From an uncultured Eubacterium sp. (GTDB taxonomy: Bacteria; Bacillota; Clostridia; Lachnospirales; Lachnospiraceae): a DNA stretch of 64,000 nt. Position 1 is the stretch's first letter, and each line of letters begins with the position of its first letter. The stretch is from contig CAJTVR010000002.1 of the NCBI GenBank assembly GCA_910580075.1, forward strand, positions 50,765 to 114,764. The letters run 5' to 3'. Shown piece by piece: positions 52,102 through 61,400 of this stretch. A model generated the notes under the pieces. It was not told the DNA's origin and did no database searches. It saw only the letters and a list, made by a program, of their open reading frames with translations. The position numbers and the translations under genes were made by a program.

Positions 52102-54957
52102 TCATTGGTCAGCCGGCCGTTTCTCTCCATTTGCAAGAGCTTTCAGCTCATCCAGCGTATAAATCTTACTCGAACGGACTGTCCCATCGTGATAATCAAA
52201 CACGGCTGTATCTTCATATACATCGCAGAGCCCTGGCAGATGTGCCAGCTTCTGCAGATTTTCATCCAGAAGTATTCCATACCGTTCCAGTTCCGTACTG
52301 ACATATTCCGCCATAATGCACCCGTCCAGCTGCGTCACATAAGTAAGATTTGCATCCTCCTTTAGCCGGGCAGCCAGCCTCCCTGTTTTAAGGCTGTATA
52401 CCTGCAGCGGTTCATTCATTCTGGATACAAACCGGTAATGTTCTGTAATGAATTCTTCCTGCAGGCTCTGATCCGGCACCCGGCCTTTTTCTTCCCTGAT
52501 TATCATGCCATCCATTCCATACCGGCGTATAGTACCGTCATTCCATGTGACTTCAAGATACGAAGCATCCTGGCCGCGGACATACTGCTGGTCGTAAATT
52601 TCCTCTGCGTCCGGCAGTTCAGACTGTGTGGTCAGATTCCCGTTCAGGTCATAAACCCGGAATCCTTCATAACTAAACAGCATCAGATGTTTCTGATCTT
52701 TGCTCACTCTTGCTTCCTGATGCGCATAATCCGCATCATAAGAAAATATCTGCGCATCTTCATGTCCGTCCAGACGCAGGATGCGCACCTTTGGTTCTTT
52801 GCTATTTGCGGCAAGTGCATATCCGTCTGCAAGCCTGACAAAATCACATGCCTCTCCATAAGCAAACCGGCTGGCCAGATTCGCTCCGCTGTCATAAATA
52901 CCGATAGTATCATCATCCGTAACAACCATCGAAAATCTCTCTCTGGCATCAAACCCCCGGATAATCTCCCCTTCTGTATAGGCAAGCTCTGTTTCTTTCA
53001 GCGTATCTGCGTCAAACCGCACCAGAAGGTTCCCGTCTGACAGGCAGATTCCGCTCCGGTCTGTACGCACCAGCATTCTGTCACGAGACTCCATGCTCCC
53101 GCACAGCTCCTCTTCCTGAATATCAAGTATCCCGAAAAAATTCTGCCCTGTCCCCTGTGCCGTATATGCAAACAGTCCGCCGCTGAATCCCCCTCTGAAT
53201 GTATCATAACCGGACGTATGGTCATATAAAATCAGTTCCTGATCCGGACTGGCCGTGTTTATCACACTCAGGCCTCCATCCGAAAAGCTGGCTGCAAGCC
53301 ACTGCCCGTCTGCATCCAAAGTAAAAATATGGCTGGAACGGCCAATATAAATATCTTCGGATACAGGTATCTGACGCCCCTGGAACGAACACTCTCCTAT
53401 CTTCGTCCCGTCTGCTGTATGATACAAAGTTACAAGACAGCCTTCCCGCTCTAGTGCAGCTGCCACCTTTCTGTCGCCGGAAAGCGCAATCTGAGCTGCC
53501 GGCCCGCCTGTCAAAATCACATCCCCGGATGCAAGACTGTATGCTTCAATCCCCTGTTCTCCAGTATAGATAATCGTATCTTCATCTATGAAAAAACATT
53601 CTGACTGTGCCGATTCCTGTACCCTGCGCACTGCCAGCGGCTTTTTACCGCTTGCCGGATAAACTGCAGCCTCATACGCATACACAGCCGCATAGCGTGT
53701 CCCTTCTGGTGAAACTTCCAGCCCAAAGGGTGCTGCCGGCAGTTCCACAATATCATCCGCTTTAAAACCGTCCGCCAGGTCATAAACACTCAGTGCATCA
53801 GTCAGCGCTTTTTGTGCCTCTGCAGGAACAGGGACCCGGAACAGTCCTTCCCCCGTATTAAGTGCCTGCATTGCCTGTTTCTGCGCTGCAGTCCGGTTTC
53901 CATCCGCAAGGGACGCCTGCGAGTAACTGGCAAGTTTTAATGCTGCCTGATAATTCTGCGTCTGCTTCATTCCAATAAACGCAAATGCCCCTCCCAGCAA
54001 AAATAATGCTGCAGAAACCGCTGTAAGAACCCTGAATCGTTTACGTGTTCTCCTGACCCTGCTGTCATCTGTTCGCAGATGCAAAAATGCATCCAGCATT
54101 TCTTCTGCCGTCTGATAACGTCCCGCCGGGTCCGGTATCATCGACTTTTGAATAATCGCTGATGTCTGCGGACTGCAGTACTGATTCAGCAGCCCGGTAT
54201 CCGGTTTCCATTTCACTGCGGTCTGTCCTGTCAGAAGACGGTATAGTGTTGCTCCAAGGCTGTAAATATCCGACCGTGCATCCATGCAGACCTTTTTCTG
54301 CGAAGAACTGCTGCTTTGACTGGAGGCCTTACTGTCTGCATCTGCCTGTGTTCTGGCATGTACAGCAGATTTTGACGTACTGCGCATCTTCGTCAGCCGG
54401 CTGTAAAACACCGGGTCAGAAATGTACTGCTCTGGTGATGCATATCCCCTGCTATACCCGACCCGTACCGCACCTTCCTCTCCAAGTGCCAGCGCAATAT
54501 TAAAGTCAATCAGACAAATATTTCCGTCCGGCCGCAGCATAATATTTGCAGGCTTGATATCACCATGAAGGATTCCATGCGGTTTTTGACTATGCAGATA
54601 ACTGAGAGCTTCCAGCAGCTGGCATGCCCACTTTATGACCATCCTCTGAGGTATCCTCAGTCCGCGCTTTAACAATTTATCCAGACTTTCCCCTTCCACA
54701 TAGTCCATCACCGTGTATACCGTATCTCCGGCCTGTACAAAATCATATACCTGCGGAATGTATGTATGACTCAGACCCTTTAACAGGTCTACCTCATTTC
54801 TTAATTTTTCTTCCCCGGCGCTCAGTTTGCGCTTATCTGCTTTTAAAACAATCTGTTTGTCCAGCCGGATATGCCGGCCCAGATATACGATGCCTCCGCC
54901 TCCGGCTCCAATTTCCCGGCCTAGTTCATAAATACCTGCAATAATTGCTGAGGCCAT
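52102..54957 (-). CDS. Transmembrane Ser/Thr protein kinase with extracellular propeller-like domain
   Basis: 951 residues, AAAGGAGGACAG before the ATG. Residues about 10-290 form a Hanks-type kinase: glycine loop GAGGGGIVYLG, Lys in IVLKADKRK, helix-C Glu in LRNEVDLL, catalytic HGDIKPANIM, then DFN where most kinases have DFG, and an activation segment to YASPEQY. A membrane helix (about 312-333) leads to a 600-residue outside region of repeated strands with a seven-bladed-propeller look (e.g. SLASGDVILTGGPAAQIALSGDRKVAA). Similar architectures sense wall or envelope signals. Located inside a T7SS-type gene cluster, where T7SSb systems carry EssB, a membrane protein with an inactive kinase-like domain. 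Confidence 0.88.
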   Translation of the reverse strand: MASAIIAGIYELGREIGAGGGGIVYLGRHIRLDKQIVLKADKRKLSAGEEKLRNEVDLLKGLSHTYIPQVYDFVQAGDTVYTVMDYVEGESLDKLLKRGLRIPQRMVIKWACQLLEALSYLHSQKPHGILHGDIKPANIMLRPDGNICLIDFNIALALGEEGAVRVGYSRGYASPEQYISDPVFYSRLTKMRSTSKSAVHARTQADADSKASSQSSSSSQKKVCMDARSDIYSLGATLYRLLTGQTAVKWKPDTGLLNQYCSPQTSAIIQKSMIPDPAGRYQTAEEMLDAFLHLRTDDSRVRRTRKRFRVLTAVSAALFLLGGAFAFIGMKQTQNYQAALKLASYSQASLADGNRTAAQKQAMQALNTGEGLFRVPVPAEAQKALTDALSVYDLADGFKADDIVELPAAPFGLEVSPEGTRYAAVYAYEAAVYPASGKKPLAVRRVQESAQSECFFIDEDTIIYTGEQGIEAYSLASGDVILTGGPAAQIALSGDRKVAAALEREGCLVTLYHTADGTKIGECSFQGRQIPVSEDIYIGRSSHIFTLDADGQWLAASFSDGGLSVINTASPDQELILYDHTSGYDTFRGGFSGGLFAYTAQGTGQNFFGILDIQEEELCGSMESRDRMLVRTDRSGICLSDGNLLVRFDADTLKETELAYTEGEIIRGFDARERFSMVVTDDDTIGIYDSGANLASRFAYGEACDFVRLADGYALAANSKEPKVRILRLDGHEDAQIFSYDADYAHQEARVSKDQKHLMLFSYEGFRVYDLNGNLTTQSELPDAEEIYDQQYVRGQDASYLEVTWNDGTIRRYGMDGMIIREEKGRVPDQSLQEEFITEHYRFVSRMNEPLQVYSLKTGRLAARLKEDANLTYVTQLDGCIMAEYVSTELERYGILLDENLQKLAHLPGLCDVYEDTAVFDYHDGTVRSSKIYTLDELKALANGEKRPADQ

Positions 54958-54969
54958 AACTGTCCTCCT

Positions 54970-55161
54970 TTACTGTTTCTCTTTCATATGGTATTTTTGC
55001 GGCTGGCCGTATTCCTCATCCAGTTTTTTATTTATTCCTGCTTTTTTTATCAGATAAAAAACCGCCTGCACTGTAAAAAACACAGCTGCAAAGCCCATCA
55101 AAAAAATCCCGCCATAAAACCACAGGTCATAACTGGCAAACTGCATCCTCTGCATGTTCAT
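54970..55161 (-). CDS. Small single-helix membrane protein in the secretion cluster
   Basis: 63 residues: MNMQRMQFASYD, one helix (LWFYGGIFLMGFAAVFFT.. to YLIKK), and a charged tail ending HMKEKQ. GAGGG lies just before the first ATG; the third codon (also ATG) is better spaced. Encoded 12 bases before the kinase and 45 bases after the VWA-FHA gene, so it belongs to the same transcript. No known EssA or EsaA motif is seen, but size and topology could suit a small channel subunit. Confidence 0.75.
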   Translation of the reverse strand: MNMQRMQFASYDLWFYGGIFLMGFAAVFFTVQAVFYLIKKAGINKKLDEEYGQPQKYHMKEKQ

Positions 55162-55206
55162 CCCTCACTGCCATCCTCTGCATTTCATTCTCTCTATGCT
55201 GTCTCG

Positions 55207-56760
55207 TTACTTTATTTCAAACTTCAATTCCAGGTTTCCCAGACGGAGCAAATCACCGGAAAAAACTTCCATTTCAGTCACTACCTTACGCCCGTTGACA
55301 TAAGTACCATTCGAAGACTTCAAATCTGTAATGTAATATCTTCCATCACGTACCGCAACCTCACAATGTCTGGCGGACACTGTTTTGTCATTTTCAAACA
55401 CAATATCGTTTACTCCCGGCTTTCTGCCGATTGTGGCAGTTCCCTTCAGCGGAAATTCGATAGATTTTGCCGGAGCTTTTACATCCCGCAAAACCAGATG
55501 ATAAGCAGCCTCTGAATTCCAGAAAACCGCTACTGTCTCATCCAGACAGCCGGAAGGCTGGACTGCTGCAATTACTGTCCCATCCTCACGTGCATCCGCC
55601 TGCTGTTCCTGTACCTGGCTGACAAGGGCTTCTATTGAAGTTTCCTCTGCAGGCTCATCCTTTACTTTCTTCTTTCTTATAATCAAAAACAGGACTGCTC
55701 CCAGCAGCAGAAGCGCTGATCCGCCAGCCGCTGCGAAAATCAGGTATTTTTTGGAATCAGTGCTGTCCTTCCCGCTTTTGTCCTTCTGCACGGCTGGTTT
55801 CAAATCTTTTTTGTTTGTTTTTCCTTCATCCTTCTTTTCCTTTACCTCTGTTTCCTTCTGTTCGCGCACAATTTGAGGCATAACGGCTTCTGTTGAGAGC
55901 GTATCACCTGATGCAAGGAGGATTTTAACTGATTTTTTATTTCCGTCCAGCAGTTCGTCCTGCGGCCTGATTATAATCTTCGTTATATCCCTTCCTGCAC
56001 GCAGCGCTTCACAGATATCCTGCACGTCCTCCATATCTTTTAGCAGAAAGCTGTCCGCATTGGATGCCCTGGATATTGCGAACATATTTTTCAGGTTTTC
56101 ATTATTATCTTTTGTTTGCACGCCAGCTGTATATATTGGAACCGGATATTCTTTCAGCAGAGAATAAAATTCATTCTGCGTGTACCCAATCGGCTTATTG
56201 TCTGTCCCGTCTGCAATGACCAGAATCCGGTAAAAACCATCTGCCTGTCCCGGAATATATGTTTCCTTCATCCACTCATACAGCAAATCTGTCAGATACG
56301 TTTCTGTTTTCCTGTATGTAATCTCATTCACTGCTGACTTTAGCTGTTCATAATCTGAAGTATAATCTGTCAGATATTCTATATCTTTATTTAAAACGGC
56401 TATCGCTATCTGTTCATATTCGCCTCTGTCAGATATCAGATTCCGCAGTATTTTCTTAATCTTTTTTTTATCTTTTTTCGGAATCGATTCCGAATTGTCC
56501 AGCATGACAAGCGTCCGGACCGGCTGCTTTGTCTCTGTCAGCGTATTTGTTTCTACAGAACCGCAGACAAAAGTGCCCACCTGAACCGTAATATTTTCAA
56601 ACGCATCCCGGGGACCTTTTACATATAATACAATCTCTGAGTCTCCCGTATATTGTTCCATAACCTTTGTACTGCCTGCTGCAGAGACCATGCTGCAGTT
56701 CAATACAAAACAAATCAAAAATACCGCTGCCTGCCCTAAAACTCTATCTATTCTTCTCAT
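55207..56760 (-). CDS. Secreted-VWA / membrane / cytoplasmic-FHA protein
   Basis: 517 residues. Signal-like N-terminus (about 5-27), an outside von Willebrand A domain (about 78-260) with the MIDAS DNSES in VMLDNSESIPKKD and a later IADGTD, a linker rich in Lys/Glu, a membrane helix (about 342-362), then a cytoplasmic FHA domain (about 435-517) with GRKPG, SARHCEV and SSNGTYVNGRKV, all the residues needed to bind phosphothreonine. It could connect an outside ligand or subunit to the kinase made from the same operon. GGAG lies nine bases before the ATG. Confidence 0.9.
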   Translation of the reverse strand: MRRIDRVLGQAAVFLICFVLNCSMVSAAGSTKVMEQYTGDSEIVLYVKGPRDAFENITVQVGTFVCGSVETNTLTETKQPVRTLVMLDNSESIPKKDKKKIKKILRNLISDRGEYEQIAIAVLNKDIEYLTDYTSDYEQLKSAVNEITYRKTETYLTDLLYEWMKETYIPGQADGFYRILVIADGTDNKPIGYTQNEFYSLLKEYPVPIYTAGVQTKDNNENLKNMFAISRASNADSFLLKDMEDVQDICEALRAGRDITKIIIRPQDELLDGNKKSVKILLASGDTLSTEAVMPQIVREQKETEVKEKKDEGKTNKKDLKPAVQKDKSGKDSTDSKKYLIFAAAGGSALLLLGAVLFLIIRKKKVKDEPAEETSIEALVSQVQEQQADAREDGTVIAAVQPSGCLDETVAVFWNSEAAYHLVLRDVKAPAKSIEFPLKGTATIGRKPGVNDIVFENDKTVSARHCEVAVRDGRYYITDLKSSNGTYVNGRKVVTEMEVFSGDLLRLGNLELKFEIK

Positions 56761-56926
56761 AACCTGATACTCCGTTTTCTATCTTTTTGCATAAAGCAGC
56801 TTTCACATCACATTACAGTCCCTGCCAGATGCCACGCCGCCCGGCCTGCTGCCCATTTTTCTTCTGCACCTGGCTATAGACTGCAATGCTGCCTGCTTAA
56901 AAACCGGCTGTCAGTTTTATTTTCTG

Positions 56927-57211
56927 TTACTGATCCGTCCTGTTTTCTCTCAGCAGGGTTCTGATTTTCAGGGAAAGCTGTTCCAGCTGATCCCCCATAT
57001 GTTCCACTGTCTTTGACATTTCATCAAAGTACTGTACCAGTTTTTGTGCCTGCCCTGTTAACTGGCGGTAAACATGCACATCTGCCGGATCACATACTCT
57101 TTGTGCCATACACAGCTGTTCATATAAATGCTGCGCAGTACGTTTTTGTTCCTGCATTCCGATACTATGCTGCCGCAGCCGCAGTGTATCTGCATAAAAT
57201 CCGTTTTCCAC
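56927..57211 (-). CDS. 94-residue helical protein of the secretion cluster
   Basis: Starts at a GTG (57211), seven bases after the stop of the previous gene, with only a weak ribosome site, suggesting translational coupling. It is fully helical (VYRQLTGQAQKLVQYFDEMSKTVEHMGDQLEQLSLKIRTLL), without signal, helix or WXG motif. It may be a small secreted-partner or chaperone-like component. No family recognised. 166 bases of non-coding DNA follow before the VWA-FHA gene. Confidence 0.65.
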   Translation of the reverse strand: MENGFYADTLRLRQHSIGMQEQKRTAQHLYEQLCMAQRVCDPADVHVYRQLTGQAQKLVQYFDEMSKTVEHMGDQLEQLSLKIRTLLRENRTDQ

Positions 57212-57218
57212 AGCGATG

Positions 57219-57584
57219 TCAGTTCACCATATCACTGACAATCTTTACTGTTTTGAATGAATTCTTTGCCAGATTCCTTGTCTCCTGAAATAAGTTGGTT
57301 ACATTACCAGACAGCTCATCTAATTGCTCCATCTGCTTTTGCAGCATTTCCCGGCTTTCTGCAAGCATCTGTATCTGCCCATTGACCGAATCAATATTTT
57401 GCTGTACATTCCCTCTCATTTCCTGAAGATTACTGTCTTTTTCACCCAGAACTCTTACTGAATCTTTTTGCAATGTCCCGTATTCGTCTAATATGCTATT
57501 CAGCTGATTTATCTTATTGTCCAGCATATTTATACGTTCCATGTATTCTGCTGCTGATACTTTTAACCTAAGCTCATCTGCCAT
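57219..57584 (-). CDS. 121-residue helical coiled-coil protein of the secretion cluster
   Basis: AAAGGAAA precedes the ATG. Composed of long amphipathic helices (EYMERINMLDNKINQLNSILDEYGTLQ ... SREMLQKQMEQLDELSGNVTNLFQETRNL). Size and helical-hairpin nature are like ESAT-6/WXG100-type or LXG-associated small proteins, but no W-x-G turn is visible. In T7SSb clusters such proteins are secreted in dimers or help load effectors; that role here is inference. Confidence 0.75.
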   Translation of the reverse strand: MADELRLKVSAAEYMERINMLDNKINQLNSILDEYGTLQKDSVRVLGEKDSNLQEMRGNVQQNIDSVNGQIQMLAESREMLQKQMEQLDELSGNVTNLFQETRNLAKNSFKTVKIVSDMVN

Positions 57585-57605
57585 TTTAAATATTTCCTTT
57601 CTTTC

Positions 57606-57926
57606 CTAACCTATCACTTTAGTTTTAGTAGCCTTTACACCCATTGACAGTTCTTGTATTATCCTCATTGAAGTCTCCATCAGACTGTTCACAACCTCAA
57701 GAATCTGATTCATACCATTAAGAATGCTCGTTACACCTTCAATCACATGACTGCTGTAAGTGACTACCTCATCAAAAATCTGCCCTTCCGCCGTCATTCT
57801 AAATTCTTCTAATACCTGAGCCGCTTCCCTTACAATCTGAGCCGCTTTCTCATTTAATGCCCTTGCCCGATCTTTCCATCCTTCTACAGACGCCTTTTCT
57901 TGAATGTCAAATTCAATTCCAGCCAT
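57606..57926 (-). CDS. 106-residue WXG100-like helical protein lacking the WXG turn
   Basis: Strong AAGGAGGAAA site. Two long helices (SVEGWKDRARALNEKAAQIVREAAQVLEEF and VVTYSSHVIEGVTSILNGMNQILEVVNSLMETSMRII) joined by a turn at RMTAEGQIFD, where a WXG100 protein would carry W-x-G. Its length (106) and helix-turn-helix layout make it the best candidate for the Esx-type substrate or pilot of this system. The missing Trp means it would be missed by a simple motif search. Confidence 0.75.
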   Translation of the reverse strand: MAGIEFDIQEKASVEGWKDRARALNEKAAQIVREAAQVLEEFRMTAEGQIFDEVVTYSSHVIEGVTSILNGMNQILEVVNSLMETSMRIIQELSMGVKATKTKVIG

Positions 57927-57960
57927 AATTTTTTCCTCCTTGTAATAATATTTATATGAA

Positions 57961-58176
57961 TTACAGCCCAGGCCTCTGCCTGGCCTGTAAAATCATCAGA
58001 TTTTTATGTATTTTTTCTGCAATGTACATAGCTTCCTGCGATGCCTTGCCATAAGCATCCAGCACTTCACCGTTAATACAGCCTTCCATATCATCCTGAT
58101 CCAGCTTCATCTGTGTGGTCAGTCTTTCTGACAAAATCAGGCTCTCATCCAGAATTCTTTGCAGCAAAGGCTCCAT
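57961..58176 (-). CDS. 71-residue helical protein of the secretion cluster
   Basis: AAGGCGGGG precedes the ATG at 58176; a GTG codon directly before it is an alternative start. Helical throughout (RILDESLILSERLTTQMKLDQDDMEGCINGEVL), no signal. Encoded between the YukD-like gene and the WXG100-like gene, suggesting a role in the core complex or in handling small substrates. No family recognised. Confidence 0.65.
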   Translation of the reverse strand: MEPLLQRILDESLILSERLTTQMKLDQDDMEGCINGEVLDAYGKASQEAMYIAEKIHKNLMILQARQRPGL

Positions 58177-58191
58177 CACACCCCGCCTTTC

Positions 58192-58443
58192 TTAAAACAG
58201 CACCAGCTGTGTGCCGTCTGCCACACCGTAATCGGCAAGCGTTTTCCCTGGCTGAAGCAGCAGATCCGGCTCTTTCATCGTTAACAGGCTCATTTCCGAC
58301 GGTGTATAATGCCCGCTGCATAATTCCCCTGCGCCTTCCACCAGCAGCTTTATCAGTTCCGCAATGTCCATATTTACAGGTACAAAAATATCAAACTGCT
58401 CCTGAATCGCGGGAACGCTTAATCCTACAAGTGTCTTTTTCAT
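58192..58443 (-). CDS. YukD/EsaB-like ubiquitin-fold protein
   Basis: 83 residues, GAGG nine bases before the ATG. Beta-grasp pattern: FDIFVPVNMDIAELIKLLVEG, LLTMKEPDLLLQPGKTLADYGVADGTQLVLF, with the short acidic helix and typical final strand. In Gram-positive T7SSb the small ubiquitin-like YukD/EsaB is an essential cytoplasmic accessory that accompanies EssC; here it directly follows essC by 41 bases. The fold is likely; identity with EsaB rests on context. Confidence 0.8.
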   Translation of the reverse strand: MKKTLVGLSVPAIQEQFDIFVPVNMDIAELIKLLVEGAGELCSGHYTPSEMSLLTMKEPDLLLQPGKTLADYGVADGTQLVLF

Positions 58444-58484
58444 TTCCCAAACCTCTTTTCTTTACTGCCCGGCTATATGACAGT

Positions 58485-61400
58485 CTATAAAATACCGGCT
58501 TCATCCTCATCTTCTATTTCTTCCTGCAGCTGTCCGCATGGCATAATCATCGGATAAAAAACTTCCCGGTACTTCAGCCAGAAACGGTTATATTCCGTCT
58601 GAACCGCATCGATTTTCGTAACCTCATAAGGAAGATTCGGAATCTGTGCTTTATTAAAACGGCCTCCAAACAGGAGCAGAAAATCATACGGATTATATAG
58701 TTCAAACAGACTGCTCCTGGATGCTTTGCTGTTATCCTCCGGATAAAAACCTGCAGCAAAATAAATATTGTACCCAAACATCTGATTAAAATAAACCCGA
58801 TACATTCCCTCCAGCTCGCTCTCTCCGCTGCCGTCCTCATCCCTGCAAGTCATGCAGAAATCAGCAAAGCTCTCAATCATAACTAATAACGGCAGTGCAT
58901 GTTCCCGGATATATTTTGCAGCCTTTTTAGACCTTCCTTTCCGTTCCAGAGGGATTCCCTGGCTGATACTGTACTCATCCCGCAAAACATTTCTTGCCTT
59001 AATTTCATCCATCAGCCTGTCAGATAATATGGCTAGCTGTTCCTTCGTACAGTCATACACGGTAAGATTCCCCTTAAAACCAGAAGCTGCATAATCCTCC
59101 GCATTGCCATCAAATATACTGTTCGCAGACTTTCCATCTTCTGAAACAGTCTGACGCCGGACGACACACACGTTCATATGGTTCTTTTCTGCCGCAGTCA
59201 GTAAATTTCGAAAGACCGGAATCACACCTTTGGGATTTCCAAAATACAAAGACATGCTGTGCAGCTGCTGAAACGGAACCGCCGTCATTTTCATATCCGC
59301 CAGCGAATAGCCCAGAGGTATACGTGCTTTTTGGAAACCTGTGCAAAAATCTGCATAATCCTGGTCAAAGTCCGGCATCGGAAACCGTTCGGCAGGCATA
59401 TCATCTGCATAACGCTGCATCAGATATGACAAACGTTTCCTAAGCAGTTCTGCCTGTTTCTGCTGCGGCTGGTCACAGTCCAGCATGGCTGTGTGATATT
59501 CCAGCGGCCTTCCTTCCTGTACACAGATTCCTCTTCCATTCCGTACCGGCGGCACATACATACAGCGCACATCCAGAATATCGCCGTATTCATAACGGTC
59601 CTTTGCCTGCAGTGCAATACGGTAATCCAGCTCCTGTTTCGACTTTGCCCCAGCCTCGTTATCGTGATTACAGGCCAGCACGAAACGGATTCCAAAACCA
59701 GCGCCCTCCCGCAGATAATCCTGAAACATCAAAAAGTATGTTTCCCCTCCGTTTAAATTCTTTACATTCATAAAACCATCCACAATAACCAGAATCAGCG
59801 GCAGAGGATGCATACGCCGGTACACATCAAAATCCATAATTTCTGCCTGTGCAAACAGTTTTCTCCTATGTACAATAATGTCATGAATGAATTTCAGCAG
59901 GCGGCCGACATCCTTTTCATTTTCATCTGTCAGGTATGCCCCGCAGTGCGGCGTATTTTTATATCCGCTCAAAGCACCGTCTGAAAGGTCTATGATATAA
60001 TAATTCACTTCCTGCGGCGAATACCTGCTGACCAGGCTGTAGAGCATTGTACGCAAAAACGTGCTTTTCCCGCTGCCAGAAGCACCCGCCAGCAGCATAT
60101 TATGAAAGTCCAGCAGAGGCAGAAACAATGGAAACTGCCGCTGGTACTCCGGGTCATCCGTCATGCCAATCAATGCATGGATTCCTTGTGTATCAGGCTC
60201 CTTTACCTGTTTTGCCAGCGCAGAAAGCTCGATCATATCCGGCAGCGGCTGCATCCATAAGCTCCTCGGCATAATCTTCTCACGCCTGGCCAGATCGGAC
60301 AGGTAGCGCACCACCGCTGCCACCTGCTTTCCCTGTGCCTGTCCTTTCTTTACATAAGGCTTTACATCCAGTACCGTCTGCCCTGTATTGTCAATAAACT
60401 GTATGGTATTGTCCTGCTCTGCAGGCATTTCATCCTGCGGAATATAATCAGCCCCGCCCCAGGCAGACTGTCCCAGTGCAAAATATTCATTATATCCCAC
60501 CTGAAGATAAAACCGCCCTGTCTGTTTTAATTCCGCTGCTTCCGGCCGTTTGAGCATTTCCATGCTGTCCCCGCGGTCCTGTACCCGCAGGCAGACACGG
60601 AATCTCGTATTGCTCCAGATCTGGTCATTTACAACGCCTCCCGGCTTCTGCGTAGCCAGAATCAGATGTACGCCAAGGCTTCTCCCGATTCGTGCCGCAC
60701 TGATAAGTTCGTCCATAAATTCCTGCTGCTGTTGTTTCAGTTCTGCAAATTCATCCGAAATAATAAAAAGGTGCGGCATTGGCTGCGAAACCTTTTTGCT
60801 GCGGTAAAGCCTCTGATAATCATAGATATCCATCGTGCCTTCCCCGGTTTTCGTCTTTGCTTCCTTAAATACCCTCTGCCTGCGCATCAGTTCACTTTTA
60901 ATTGACATCAGCGACCTTTGCACGGAAGCACCGTCCAGGTTTGTCACTGTGCCGGCAAGATGCGGCAGATGAATCTTATTTTCTTTATTCTCAAAAGCAT
61001 CTGCCAGACCTCCGCCTTTATAATCAATCAGGATAAACGCCACCTCATCCGGGCTGTAATTTACCGCCATAGAAAGGATATAGGTAATCAAAAACTCTGA
61101 TTTGCCAGAACCAGTCATGCCGGCAACCAGTCCGTGCGGCCCCTGCCTTTTTTCATGCAGATCCAGCGTAAAACTTCTGCCGTCCGTTCCCGTTCCAATC
61201 AGTGCGGATAATGATTTTACCGGATTATTATCCTCCCACCGCTTCAGCGGATTCAGATGCTCTACACGGCTTACTCCGTACATCTCAAGAAATGTCAGCG
61301 CATCCGGCAGCAGATATGCCTGGGAATCCATTTTCAGTTTTGTCTGCATCAGCGCCTGCATGCCGGCATCTGCAGTCCTCTGATCACACAAATCCAGCGT

